Source: Platerodrilus igneus (taxonomy: Eukaryota > Arthropoda > Insecta > Coleoptera > Lycidae). Taken from it: a stretch of 64,000 nt of DNA. Both the position numbers and the translations under genes were made by a program. Shown here piece by piece: positions 24,400 through 37,184 of the stretch; the stretch's first letter is position 1, and each line of letters begins with the position of its first letter. Below the pieces are notes generated by a model. That model did no database searches, was not told where the DNA came from, and was given only the letters and a program-made list of their open reading frames with translations. The DNA lies in assembly GCA_036346225.1 (NCBI GenBank), contig JARFIW010000942.1, forward strand, positions 1,178,001 through 1,242,000, read 5' to 3'.

Positions 24400-24870
24400 C
24401 TGAAAGCTGTAGTCAACACAACTTGATCGTAACGAGAATGTCGACAAACCTATATGATCTGCTGCAATATTGTACCAGTGCACATGACATAAACCTGAGG
24501 AATACTAATGATCTAACAATCCCATTATACTCAACAAAAAAGTTTAAATGCTGTTTCAATTATGTAGCTGCATACCTCTATAACACGTGTAGTGACATGT
24601 TCGCAGCACAGAGCAAAGACATTTTTAGAGCACATTTTCATAACATTCTAATAACAAAGCAAAAAGACGAGTAGCATATATCTAATATTATCTCTATGCA
24701 AGCACAGTTATGTCTGTCTGTCTATTTTTTTTTTACATTTTTCACGTTTTTAATATTTTTTGTTTTTGTCTTCTTTTCGTATATTGTATGTTCTATTATT
24801 GAACGGAATTTAAAACCAGCTATGCTGAATTTTGTACCGCTTGGCGAATACCAATAAAATATCGATTGAA
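24400..24870 (+). pseudogene. 3' end of a CR1-like LINE
   Basis: Frame 24423-24674 encodes HDINLRNTNDLTIPLYST, then FNYVAAYLYNTCSDM and an SKDIFRAHFHNIL end. This follows the C-terminal pattern H-x-LR-xx-ND-xx-P...Y-xGxxxWNxLP-x-FK-xxL of CR1/L2-like LINE ORF2. After the stop come a T-rich stretch and AATAAAATATC near 24853, a plausible 3' end. Nothing of the RT core is left upstream. Confidence 0.6.
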
Positions 24871-25175
24871 ATACAGAGTTAATTGGATCATAGTATAATA
24901 CAGATATAGAACATTAGAATATAATGACCAGAATTAGAGAACTACATGTAACATAATCGTTTTTTGTAAATTCGTTGGATTGTATGTATGAATCACTTTT
25001 CAATATGATTTCTAAACTATGGCATAGGTGATCGAAAGTGTTTGCTATTGTGAATATGTGCATGTTTTAGGATGTTTGATTATGAACAGTGTGTGACTAT
25101 GACCATTGATATCTTTTATTTTTATACTGCAAAATTCTAAAAGACCTTTCTAATTTCTATTTTTTTCTTCTCTAG

Positions 25176-25263
25176 ATGGCGAATTGTGGAGCCAGATTTT
25201 ACCTTTAAGTATCCTGCTAAGAACAATGGTTTAGTAAGGGATGCAGAACATCCAGATAGTGAT
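25176..25263 (+). CDS. KANSL1: KANSL1/NSL1-like gene, penultimate exon found (start of PEHE region)
   Basis: This 88-base exon follows a T-rich tract ending in tctctag and precedes gtaagta, a strong donor. After one base that completes a split codon it encodes 29 residues starting WRIVEPDF and ending EHPDSD. In KANSL1 proteins the PEHE domain contains a TPxWR-[IV]-V motif, and that region binds and helps activate the MYST acetyltransferase MOF/KAT8 in the NSL complex. The exon ends in phase 0 and joins the exon at 37185, which continues the PEHE homology. Upstream exons were not found, so the gene probably begins left of the window or in unseen small exons. Identification rests on remembered family motifs, and MSL1 is the other PEHE protein to exclude. 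Confidence 0.75.
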
Positions 25264-27744
25264 GTAAGTATATTATATTTTGAATACTTCAATCACAAAC
25301 TTTTCATGTATTTTCATTTAAAAAATTTAATTTACAACAGCATTGAGTTTATAAATGAATCTTATATGGAATAAACTATTTTGCTATTAACAGAAACAGA
25401 ACATCTTAACCTAATATGGAGCATTGTTAGATTTATCGGATGGTATTCTATTCATTATGTAATTTATATACCAGCAATAACACAAACGATGTTTTATGTT
25501 GGTATAAGACATTTGGAACAAATAGTTGTAATAATTAGAAACTTGACTTAAATGCGCTCAAGTAATTGAAAATATGTTAAAAAGAACTCACTAGGTAGAC
25601 ACGGTCCGTTGCATCATTACTGTGGTAAAACAACTGCACTACCATATCCTTTGACGAATGTATAAAAGAAGCCAATCATGCGAATGAAGTTCATGTTACG
25701 AGATGTAAAGCGGCCAGTAACATGGTGTTTGAGTGAATAATGGCTATATTTTGTGTTAGTAAAAGATTATACTTTCTGTGCGACTGTAAGACACAAGAAA
25801 CCATACATATCTCAGCTTTTGACTACTTAATATTATACTCCTTTGGTTTAGACACATATTTAAATTTCTTATCTTTGTTTGTTCTGGAATAAATACTTTT
25901 TCTGTGTGTTGTATTTCATTTTCACTTGAAGAAAAATTGTAATTTTGAATAATTTTATATGCTTTGCTATGCCTTTCGGCCCCACCAAATTTTTTTAATA
26001 TTTACATTCAAGTTTTGAATCCAGTATGGGAAAGTTTTTCTCATCCTTAACTTAAATATTAAAGCGTGAAGTTTATGAATAGAGTTTCTCACAGACCCAA
26101 GGATAATCACCTCATGATTTATAGCATGTAAACCGCATACATTCGTGTTCTCAGGCTAAAGAATAAAATGGTCCGCTTTGAGAAGCATGAAATGGTGGGG
26201 AATCTACAGCTCGTGGAAACGAGGCATTTTAAAGTAAATGACTTTACTATCAGTGTTCAAAACTTATCTCTGCGCTCAGGCATCTTCACTTTGTCGTCCA
26301 AAAATTTGAGAACATCGACTACCCCGCAACTTGATCCTCACTTAAAAAGCAGGAGGCGACTTTGACTTCCAGTACAAACCATGTAAACATCTGATGTATT
26401 ATCATTTTTGTTGGCTTTACCAGTGACAGCAACCCTTGCGACCAAATTTAGGGACGTACAAATTACATCTGGGTTGTGGATGGTTGGCAATGCGAGTAAA
26501 ATGTTACATTATTTTGATTTGTTATTGTTGTAATACCATCGAATAGGTGAAAAACGTAACTGTGGCGATTTAACAATGGGGCGGTTTCTTTATAAAAACA
26601 CGAGCGTTTTAAAGTTAGCTTTTTCCTACAATTAATTTCATTTTCCAGATTACATCATCCATATTCACATTTGTCGCCTATCTAGTCTCTAGCAAAAACA
26701 TGTAAAAATGTTATCATCAAAATTGAAAACTTTTTTCAAATTTGCATAAAAGCTCCGCTTGTAACTACCTCAAAAGCTATTTTTGACACTACAATATATT
26801 ATTGGCACCACTAGCCATTTATAACGTTAATTACCTATTTCATAATACCTTAAAAATAAAACCAACATTGAGACTTCCTTATAGAGCATGTGTATTTTAA
26901 TTATTCATATAGTAAATTTAAATAATTAGGTAATTCAAATTGTGGCTTTGTGAGTTTTAACGAGAGGTTTACTTATTTTAGGCGAAGAATTTTATATAAA
27001 TAAATTTCCATCAGCGAAATAATAGCTATTTTTTATAGCTAAGTCCTAATTGCTATTTGTAATAAACCTTTAAAACATTTACCTGTCATAATTTTCATTA
27101 ATTTTTCGTAATATAAAGATTCCCGTTTCTATAAATTAACAACTTACTTAACCTGAAAAAAATAATGACGTATCTAGGTGCTTTTAGCGGTTTCCCTTTA
27201 TATTCTAATTTTACTCGGAAAATATCTACCTGTTTTAAATTCGTTACTAAAGGCCTTGTCTTAGCAGTAAAAATGGCTTTGATTTTGTTCATTTACTAAA
27301 TAAACCTAGCCAACTGCCCTTATTAATTTCAAAATATCTATTTTTTTAACTTAATTTCTTACTTATTTAAAATACCAATATAAATTACGAGCAGATAACC
27401 TTCGACAAAATTCACCGCTATTTTAAAACTGAAAATTCTAGCTAATCATTTCTTGTTTAATACAATAAAGGGTTCCCTCAAAAACTAACTTCTAATGATA
27501 CCTTATGTAAATTATACCACTTGGTATCTTCATAAATTACACGATATTGATTGTAGATTTCAAAATTATATATAAAAGATTTGCAATTGTTTTTCTTTAC
27601 TTTTAATGATATCTGGTAAGTCCTGCCTGTGGTCTTACTTTTAATTATGTAAATATACCTTGTCTTCTGTATCTTTAACTGAATTAATTTTTTTTATGAT
27701 GTTATCTCTTCCTCACCAGAAGTTGCAAATATACCTGAATAGAA

Positions 27745-28130
27745 ATTAGTAATATCTACTAGTAATAGACTTGAAGTTTTGAAAATGTTTCATGATGCTC
27801 CAACCTCTGCACATTTAGGCATTACAAAAACTATAGCAAAAATACCCGATTTTTATTACTGACCCAATTTAACAGTCTGTTTGCTGATATATTAAAAATT
27901 GTATAATCTATGGTGCACAAAAGAGTTACCAAGAAGCTTGACCTGGTTGTTGAGTACGTTTAAAAAAGTATATCCGTTTCAATTAATTTCTGTCGATTTA
28001 TTAGGACCCCCTTCCTTGATCTAAGAAAGGTAACCAATACCTATTGGTTGTAATGGATTGGTTTTCCAAATTTGTTTTCGTTCATCCTTTAGTGAAGGCT
28101 ACATCTTCTGCAATTGTGAAATTTTTAGGA
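27745..28130 (+). pseudogene. Gypsy integrase fragment related to the 42-46 kb element
   Basis: The region reads NRLEVLKMFHDAP, then SAHLGITKTIAKI, then YPFQLISVDLLGP and YLLVVMDWFSKFVFVHPLVKATSSAIVKFLG in shifting frames. This parallels 45546-45920 of the second gypsy element almost block by block (SEVLKLCHDDP, AHLGVTKTLAKI, QLISLDLLGP, LLVVTDWFSKFV). It covers the zinc region and the start of the catalytic core only. Several stops are present. It is a separate, older copy of the same family. Confidence 0.85.
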
Positions 28131-28139
28131 CAAGTTCAA

Positions 28140-28610
28140 ACTGTTCAAAGGAAAAAGAAGGGAAGGGGGAGCACCTAAGAGCTATTCTATGGCTTGCACA
28201 ACATGCCATAGCTGCAGTGGCGATCACGTCTATCGAGGCACTGTGTCAGTCACAAGTGATGCTGGTAAACCTGAATGGTAGGATAGCGGCTACCTGTGGG
28301 ATTGGGAAACCCTACCATGGCATTCAGTAATGTAGCTTTGCAACTCCATTGACGGATCAAGAAAACGCTTAGAACGTGCCGTGACAGACCCTAGCACTAT
28401 TTCTCGCATTAATTGATTACCAGAACGACAAGAGTATGGCGGTGGCTACAATATCGGGAAGCTCTATCGTGTCGGTCACTGGTAGGGTTTCCCCACACTT
28501 CCCTTGGATCGAGTAGTGTAAGGAAACGTACTGTGTCGGTCACAAGTGCAGGTCTTGACATTCGTTGCTGGCTGGGATGGAGTGTTAGAGTTTAGAACGG
28601 TATCTAGAAG
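28140..28610. repeat. Unassigned GC-richer patch with repeated motifs
   Basis: The word GTGTC(A/G)GTCAC occurs near 28243, 28469 and 28533. tgggaaaccctacca (28303-28317) recurs as an inverted copy at 28480-28493. The patch abuts the gypsy integrase scrap. No protein or RNA family was recognised. Confidence 0.35.
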
Positions 28611-29559
28611 GTAAATTTAGGGAAAAGAATCTTAGCATACAAAAACAGGTCTATTTATATGGCAATATAATCCAATGGCTTTGCTTACCTATTGCTTAAC
28701 TTGCAATACTACCCTGGGATTATAACTTTGTATTAATAACAAACAGTAACTGGTGGTAACTACAACTCTTACAAACGGTAACTAACTGTCGCTGAATAAA
28801 TAATAATGATATTGTTAATGTTAATTATGAAAAAACAATACTGATAATAACAAACTCAACTATTGCTGCTGTGTTCTTGTTACCTTTTTTCGAAACGTAG
28901 TGGGACACTGATAATACAAATTTGAAAGTGAGGCTTGGGCAGGTGATGAGCCAAATAAAATTACAATTTATTTTTGATTTAGCATGCCTCTGCAACAAAC
29001 CAGCCTGTTTAACAATCTCTAAGATATATAATTACTTATATACATTATTAAACCAAAGTTTCTTTATATTAACTTATTAAATGCATAATATAGCTTCTTG
29101 AAATGGAAACAGATGAACTTTATGATTCAGTGGTCCCTATTCTTTCTGGAGCAGTGGCCGAATAAATAAAATGAAATTCCTTACTTCCATAAGCAACGAA
29201 AAATGCTTCGTTACAAGCTAGAGCTACCTGTCGTAAAATAATACACTCTAGAACAATGGTGATGGATTTTCCGTGGTGTTTACGATCACTAACAAGGTGC
29301 ACATATTTATGAAATATTTTTTAGTGCCAATTTACAGCAGTAGGCGTTATTGCTATAAATACATTCATGAGTGCCATTACCGATACGAGGGATGTCTTAT
29401 GTTTTGCATACTAGAACATAGAGGGCACCAATAATCAAATGTCGGTATTAAAAATTAACCTAAATCTACAGTTTTAGTGCGATACGTGTAGTGTTGCAGC
29501 TACAACAAACTGTTAAAGTTAACATGTTGATCAAAAAATGGAATTAAACCGTGAAAATT

Positions 29560-30640
29560 TTCGTGCAATAACTTTTGTACTTTTCGAAGACTATTATCCC
29601 AACAAGAATGCCTCGTCGAGTTGGTTTCTGTGTTTGGCAACGAAGCACCACATCAGTTAACAATTTCTCTTTGTTATGGAGAATTCAAACGTCAACCGAT
29701 TAGTCTTAGTGACAATCCAAGAGCAGGTGTGGCAAAAATGCTAGTCACTCAGGAAAATACCGATGCAGTGCACAAGTTCATCAACGAAGATCGCGAATTG
29801 AGGCACCATTGAGAATTTGACTTCAATTAAAAAAAATTTGCATGAAGAATTGTGTACAAAAAAATAGTTTCATGTTGGATACCGCATCCATTGACTGAAC
29901 AACAGAAAGCAGCTAGTGAGAATTGGTGTGAAGCAACTCTTGGTAATGAATGTTGGATTTACTCCCAGACCGCACTAAAGCATCTAGAAAGTTTGATGGG
30001 TTCCTCTTACGTATATTAGATGCTGTTGATTGTTTATGAGCCAGAAAATAAATACCAGACGTCTGTTTGGGTGTTTCAAGGTGAAGAAAAACTGACAACA
30101 GTCATCTGTACTTGTGTCTCCAAAAAGATGTTGCAACATTTGTCTCGAGAGCAGGTCATGTAGTCACAGTTCTTGTACAAGATTAAATATCTGCTACTGC
30201 CAGTTGATATACTACGATTTGTTAGTCTCCAGTCGTCGTGGCGTTTCGAAAAACTAATCACCAATGATAAATCATACTCCACGAAGATAATACAAGTTCG
30301 CACACAGCTCGCAAGACAGTTGAACTTTTAACGCAACAAAATGTCGAATTGTTAGACCATCTTCCATACAGTCCCAACGATTTATATACCTTTCCGACAA
30401 TCAAGTATGGACTACGTGGTCAAAGTTCCAGTCCTCATAATGAGCAGTTGATGCCTTCAAAAATGTAATTTTGACATTAATAACAAGGAGTGGGAGAGCT
30501 GTTTTCAGAATTGGTTTGAGCACATGCAAAATTGCATTAATCTTTGTGGAGAATATTTTGAAAAACAAATCTTTAAAAGCTATCTACTGTTGTATTGCAG
30601 TTCTATATGCAAAACTTAAAAAGAAGAACCTTGTAGTTAG
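29560..30640 (+). pseudogene. Dead mariner-type transposase
   Basis: The blocks follow mariner transposase order over about 1 kb. N-terminal helix-turn-helix: GEFKRQPISLSDNPRAGVAK, then NTDAVHKFINEDRELRHH (29621-29812). Linker: ELCTKK followed by a CWIPHPLTEQQKAA stretch (29845-29920), which corresponds to the conserved WVPHxLT. Catalytic region: LGNECWIY (29940-29962), where GDExWI carries the first Asp; VWVFQGEEKLTTVICT (30067-30115); DNTSSHTARKTVELL (30290-30335), where HDNA carries the second Asp; and LLDHLPYSPNDLYTFP (30350-30400), corresponding to YSPDLAPxDxxLFP. First-Asp and SPD positions are altered and stops occur. Inverted ends were not found. Confidence 0.85.
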
Positions 30641-31119
30641 TACAATGCATGGAGCAAGTCATGATTGCTGTGCCACATATAAACTCTATTGTTTGTAATG
30701 CGCTAAATTGACATTAGTTACCTGAATTAAATTTTGCTCTACAAAAGAGATGTAACAGTAAATAATGCACCAGCTAGTTTTCAGCGGTGATGGGTGCATT
30801 CTATAAAGGCAAATGCAAATCTTTCTAGGGGTATACAAACTCATCACTTTCACCTACTTGAAAAAAGTCTTGGAAACTTTTTGTTCGATAAAAGTCGTTG
30901 AGCGCCAACCCACCTGATTTCAGTCTCGTAGACGATGGGTGTTCTCGGAGAGACGATTTAAACGGTTTTGTCTGCAATACAGGTTGAAGGAACCTTGGGT
31001 ACACTTTTTCTCACCTACTAATTTAAAATAAACACAAATAGTAAAAAATACTCGAACACGTTCATTTTTTTTTAATAGAGAATTAAGAATATTTTATGTT
31101 CCCCAATTAGTTATTTAAT

Positions 31120-31618
31120 GTCGGAAGTAGTGTTGGGTTTTCCCTATATTTCGGTCCTACCGACTAAACCCTTCCCCTCTCTTCTGCTGGTGACCTACCG
31201 TCCCGGAACTGCCTCATGACTTGCGGATATTGCAATCTTATCTACTTCTCGCTTTTCTTTCTTTCTTCGTATTAAACCTTTCATTCTTGGTAAATAATTT
31301 TCACTTTCCTGCTTTCCTTCTTTCCTCTACTCCTTTCTTTAGCATGATGTTAGTAATGTTCTTTTACATGCTTCCAGTTTTCTCTGTCAATTAAGATCAT
31401 GTCTATTATGTTATTTGCATTTATTCTTTTACCAATTTCTATCTATAACTTTGTTCTTTCCTTGTCCCATCTTGTGCAATCGAAAATTATATGTGCAGCA
31501 TCATCATTTAATCACAAAACCACAATCCGTAGTTTTCTTCCTTTTTTATTTTATTGAGATATTCTGCGAAACATCCGTGACCAGTTAACACCAGAGTCAG
31601 GTGATATGTTGATTCTCC
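31120..31618 (-). pseudogene. R1-like LINE, C-terminal end of ORF2
   Basis: Minus-strand translation near 31600-31480 gives STYHLTLVLTGHGCFAEYL, then KIKKEENYGLWFC, then a block that in a shifted frame resembles NDDAAHIIFDC-RWDKER. This is the LTGHGxFxxYL ... DTAxHxxFxCxxWxxxR zinc-knuckle signature of R1-clade LINEs. It is followed by a degraded C-terminal tail towards 31330 and a pyrimidine-rich stretch. No RT core remains. A different A/T-rich repeat tail (aataataataataatacatttatt) starts at 31625. Confidence 0.65.
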
Positions 31619-31965
31619 AAATTTTCTATTCAATAATAATAATAATACATTTATTATACACCAAAAAAGATGGTTGTACAAAAGGTAGAGTTCGCCTAAA
31701 TGACAATTTTAAGTCCTACCTATACACAATATCACATTTGCGTTTACATTTGAATTACAATATTTTATTTTATTTTATTCCTAGTCACATTCGGGACTTG
31801 ACTAGAGTTTTAAACTCATTAAATGATATGCCTATATTTTCAATTATATATTTGTTCATCATCTTGTTACAGTCGGGCAACCGTTATACTGCGGAATTGT
31901 GATACTCGCAATATAATTCTCGCCAATTGTAACTTATACAGCACACGTTTTAAAAGTGATGCAAC
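31619..31965 (-). repeat. Possible LINE 3' tail ((AAT)n-linked)
   Basis: An (AAT)n run at 31626-31645 is followed by acatttattatacacc. This resembles the antisense 3' ends of LINEs seen elsewhere in the window (12366, 39113, 48412). The 98-codon + strand frame here has no motifs and is AT-rich. Confidence 0.35.
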
Positions 31966-34327
31966 CAATTTTTAAGTCAATTTGCAAACACAATTTAAAT
32001 TAAAATAAACTACTTACATGGCGACATCTCGTTAATTTGTCTCAGGGTCCCTCGGGGCTGTGTGAGGTTGGGTCCAGTTCACGCCTTGTTGAATCAGATT
32101 ACATCCGTTCTTGCTGTGTCCTTTATGCTCGTAGGGGATGAAGGAACACTAGGTAACAGGTACAATAGAAGGTAAAGATAGAAGGAACCTACACGCCTAA
32201 AAAAGAAAAGACACCACACCAAGATAGATGTTGCTTTGTCGAGGGCTCGTAACTTAATCCCCGCTTTTGATATTCGCGCATCCCCGCATTCACTCTGCGC
32301 AGACGCGACTGTCAGAGACGATGGAAGTTAATGTTATTAATTTAAAAAACGCGGGAATTATCTTATAAATTATAACTAAAACTAAAACATGCTACATGCC
32401 ATTTTGGCATGTAACAATCTTTGGTGCAACATAAGAAAACTCACACTCAAATAAAGTTGTATTGTGTTTTGGTATATCTAGTTGGTATTGAAACCGTGTT
32501 TCCCATTCATGAATTTCGTTACGATGTTTGTCTTCGGTAAAGATATTCTAGAACTTTTGTTATAAGAACTCTATATACAAAGCATGAAGGATGCAACTCT
32601 CTCCTTTCATCCATTCTTAACCATCCCATGCCATTTATATGCTGTCTTGTAGGTACTACAGCATTCTCGTTTGACTTCAGGAATTCATATTTATTCAGAA
32701 GAATAGAAATGATTCCGCTAGATCGTCTTTTTTCGTGGTCCCAACTAAAAGCAGCAGTAAAAACTGGAACGTATTCTGTACTTTGATATTTGACAGTCGT
32801 AGAGCTCTTTTAGTAATTTATTTTAATTTTTCATCATTCGTTCATTTTATTCTTTATTCAATAGTTTTTTTAAAACCACTGCTTTTTGGCTTTCTATATA
32901 AGGTAGAAATAATTATGTAGAAATTAGTGTTGTGACTTAAGTACGGCTATGGGAAATTTGAAATTATTATCTTACCTTCCTGTTCTTTCTTTGCCTGGCT
33001 AGCTCAACGAAAATTATACTGTGGGATGTACAAAATGAAATGAAACACAGCAATCTCAAGAAACATCTATACATTCGAAAACATTTTTCTTTCATACAAA
33101 AGAATTTATAAAACAGTTTACTGTTTAAGTTCATACAGAAAATAATTCCTACAAGTTGCTTAATTATTCAAAGAATTATTACCTAATCCTTGTTAAAAAT
33201 TACAAAATACTCTTTCATTTCTACGTGGATAATTCACCTATCTATCATTAACACGCTTGTAAGGGTGATTGACAAATAACTCTTGACAGAAAAGTTTATT
33301 AAATGTCAAAAATGCTTCGAACTTCGACCTCAAAATATGATGCAAACTATCCACTTACAAAAAAATTATATGATTAAGACTTATGGTAGCTTACAAATAT
33401 TTGAATATTTTTATCATTTACAAATAAAGAAATCTAAAATTTATACTTGCCATTCTTACAATAATTAACGGTATTAAACACTTCCCATTTCCATCTTAAA
33501 TCTCCATCAGTTTATTAGTTTGCAAAAGTGCATCTTCTATTTTTAATTAATTAACTTTAGAGTAGCTCTTGTATCGCAGAAGGTTCAATTTTTTTTGCAG
33601 AACAAACGATGCTTCATCAAATAATTACATTTAACTTCTTTGCCTGAAACTACTGAAACTTGTACGTTTCATTGTAACTTTGATTGGTTGATCTTGTAAA
33701 TTGAAATCTTTTGCGAATGTTACATATTGTTTGGCTTAGGAAAGAATTAATGAATGAATATCGATTACTTTTGTTTATATACAAGAATTATCTCTATACG
33801 ACATTCGATATTCTTCTCGATTCATTTAGAATTTATTAGTCATCTTGGGTGATGTAATTTTTACGCACTTTAACGATCCAATTAGTGGCAATTAATGATT
33901 TATGTTTTATTGTAAAACATGCCGTTATCCTTGTTTAATGCACGAGGTTAATAGGCGCATTTATTCAACTTTATTTTAACCCGGAAAGCTATTATTTAGC
34001 TCTTATTTTTCTCAGTTTTATTTTATTGCATTTTAATATTCGCACGAGTTCCTCGAATAGGGCGTTTTTCATATTTGGCTCTTTAATAACTTTTAAAAAC
34101 ATTTCTTAGTACAAATGATGTATCCGAAATTTCTAGAAAAAATGTTTTGTTTGAAACTTTTGTAATGAATATAATTACATAAATAATTGAAGCTCGCAAT
34201 TGCTTTGCATCCTAATAAAGTATGGAATTAGGTAATTCAGCGAATTACGTTTTCATTAACTAATGTACCTATTTTAAAACAACTCTTTTTTACTAATCAT
34301 TTATACACAGAAAAATTAACCGCAATT

Positions 34328-34445
34328 TTGTGTGTGTGTGTACGCATGCTTGCATGGGTGCGTGGGTGCATTTATGCGTGCATAGATGGATGCACGCATG
34401 GGTCCGCAAGAGTGCGCATGCGTGCATTTGTGCGTGCATGTGTTT
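34328..34445. repeat. GCATG/GTG-rich simple repeat
   Basis: A (TG)n run passes into degenerate repeats of GCATG, GTGC and GGGTGC such as cgcatgcttgcatgggtgcg. It is low-complexity sequence inside the intron. Confidence 0.8.
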
Positions 34446-34812
34446 TTATTTGAGAATTCAATGTGGAGTATAATCGCCTTACTTTGTGTTTTCTGTCGGT
34501 TTCTGTCTCATTATCAACATGGACGTGTATGTTATTCGTAGAGGTGTTTACCTATACGTTCGGTTTTCTTGGGGGCAATCATCTTATAGAGTCTCATCTC
34601 TCAAAAGGTTAAGTGGTTTTCGGATATTCACCGTCTGTGTTAGTAGATATTAATTTATTTTTAATTTTTAATAGCGTCTACACTATAATGCTTTTGTTTC
34701 TATCCTCTCGCCTTCTTTGGACTGTTTCTGTTATACCCTTATCTTTGTTGTCTTTCCTATTTCCGAGGATGGGGCCTCTTTTTGTTCCAACATGTGTTTT
34801 TAACCCCTTAGT

Positions 34813-35172
34813 TTGAAGCTATTTGATAGAGTATACCCGGTGCAAGTACAGCACATGACGAGTTCCCCCATATCACAAAATTATGCCCACCTGGAAGGAA
34901 ATTCATCTCCTCTGGAGCTCCAGCCTCTTACTGGCCCTAAGGTATTCAGGGGTCCCACGGTTCCGACACCTCAGGCACTCTCCAAGCTACCTCCACCCCA
35001 GGGTATCTACAGACTCGTGGTTCCTCCACCTGTCAAAAACCGTAGAGGCCTCGACACTCCAGACCACTTCTCCATTCCTAGCTGCATAATCCGGTCGATA
35101 TCCATAGAATCATTCCGTGCCTTAACACAACAAACAAATAAACTAAGCTTATCCCTAATTGGCCAAACATAG
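34813..35172 (+). other. Unidentified open frame, GC-richer than its surroundings
   Basis: Frame 34813-35172 is open for 119 codons and a second + frame (34883-35089) overlaps it. The predicted protein is rich in Pro, Ser and Leu (PLELQPLTGPKVF, VPTPQALSKLPPPQGIY). Base composition over 34840-35090 is clearly less AT-rich than flanking DNA. No domain, splice evidence or family was recognised. It may be a scrap of a retroelement gag or ORF1, or a host exon. Coding status is unproven. Confidence 0.3.
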
Positions 35173-37184
35173 TATCTTAAATTCATAGGTATCCAACCAA
35201 ATTAACTGGGACATTTAAATTTATGCAAATACAATTGCAGCGATTTTCCATATAAGCATTTCTTGTTTGCAGTATGCTTTTAACTATGCATGTACCAATG
35301 TAAAAGTCTTCTTAATGTAATAAATTTTATATAACCAATAAAGTATACATTAGCATCAAATACGTAGCATGTGGAAAACAAAAATTCAACGACTTACAAT
35401 CTGTTAATCTTGTCAAGGCTCAAACGACCTTGTTATGCAAATTAAAAATGGGTTTGTAAATATTGCACTAATTGAACGTTGTGTTGAAGGAAAGCACCCA
35501 TCCAGAAATAACTTTCACATGTAACGGCAATTTTTAAATCTACGTTTGCGTTCGCATTTAGGAACTTGTTTCCCTAACAGTCCTGTCACTTGAATTACAT
35601 AACCTGCCTGGCAATGGTTGCTATTCAATCGAATAACTGAATATGAAAAACTTGAATGAATAATCTCCTCTATTATGATCCGTCGGTATTTATAAGTTTC
35701 AGGGAAATTACTTGATTTTTCTCATTCATATGGATAGTGCGTCTAAAGCTATCTTATCTTAAGTTGTGTTTCTAGTTAGGTTCATGGTCATCTAGTTCTC
35801 AGACTTTTGAAAGTGACATGGTGATGTTTGCAGGGAACGTTTTATGACTCTAAATTTATGAGCTTATTTCTATTAAGGTAGTTTACTATGGTTTCGATGT
35901 CTTTAAACTCTGTGAATGTTTACAAATATATTTTCCTAGACTGGTAATTTACTGTAATAAGTCTGTATTTTTCTAGTTTAATATATAGACTGTGATGTCC
36001 TTGTCTTTATTGCTGGTTGTAAAAGAATGTACTAGGTACTTATTATTTAGGTCCTATTTTAATATTATAATGAAATAGTCATGTTATTAAATGTAAACTA
36101 CCCAAGTTTCTATACAATTTTCAGTGTATTAAAGTTCACGTAATTGTAGAAGTATGCTGCTAATCATACTCTTAACTATCTAACCAGTAAGCATGCAACA
36201 TGCAAATAAATAGCATGCACTCACAAAACATTCATAAAACAATAATGGACTCGTCGGGCACCTTGAAATACATAATAGAATCGTCCGAAGTACAACAAAA
36301 CAAACCCACGATATTAAGGGAGCTGCAAACACTAGAGCAAATTACATCGTAATTATTCTCTTCTTAAGGTAGTCACCAAACTTCGTGGATAGAATTTAAG
36401 ATAGTGCGAGACGGAAGTCACCAAGCTCTTCGTGCATTAAAGATTTTCCTTCAGCTTATCTCATGACTACTAATGGGATAAAATGAAGTAAACTCTTTAA
36501 GCACAGGAGCTCCAAAGCCATCAGAGCACGTGATACCAACATGCTCGCCAGGATTGGGGACTTTCGCCCACCTGTTTGCTCCAATTTCTGTCAACCAAGG
36601 ATGTCACCCGTATTCATGCATCTTCACCTACCAGCTGCAGACCAAACCATGGAAATCCTATTCCAGTGACTGTCGCTAGGTGTCGCGTTGTATTTAACAT
36701 AACGATGGATGTCATCCACACACAGAACCAGATCCTTCATTATGAAGCCACACTGTTTAATTCTTCGAAATGAATCTCATCCAACGACTTTCCAAATTAA
36801 AGTGCTTTCGGAGTTAACAGACATTTGCAATAATTATGCACACAAAAATTTTTATAAATATTTTCTTTGTGCGTTGTGCTTTTAATGTATAATTAGTTGG
36901 TATTGTTCAACTTGTAAATAAATATTTTCTCTGTTGTTATGGAGCATTAAGAAGGTGACCTTCAGACAATCCAGAAAACCACATAACTAACTGAAATTAA
37001 TGAAGTCTTTTCTATTTACTAATGTTTGCATAATTAACACACTAGCGTTATAACTTATATGTTAGTGTGATTCACTGTCGTAAGCTCAATGTGGTGTGCG
37101 ACTCCTTCATCTTCATTTGTTTCATTCTCATCTAAACTTTAAATGTATTTTAATTGATAAGTGCTCATTTCTCTTCTCATGTAG

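Larger units (their letters stand above)
25264..37184 (+). other. KANSL1: 11.9 kb intron of the KANSL1-like gene
   Basis: It starts gtaagta and ends cttctcatgtag. The stretches 25270-27720, 28620-29500, 30720-31110, 31970-34320 and 35180-37180 show no gene or clear element. The remainder holds scraps listed separately: gypsy integrase, mariner, R1-like LINE, a simple repeat and an unassigned GC-richer frame. A TATA-like TATAAAAG at 25661-25668 and a perfect catgccattttggcatg hairpin near 32395 were noted without a function. Confidence 0.7.

Noticed and set aside
25650..25760. TATAAAAG followed by a possible promoter/LTR-like stretch
   Set aside because: No matching repeat or transcript evidence; it lies inside the KANSL1-like intron.
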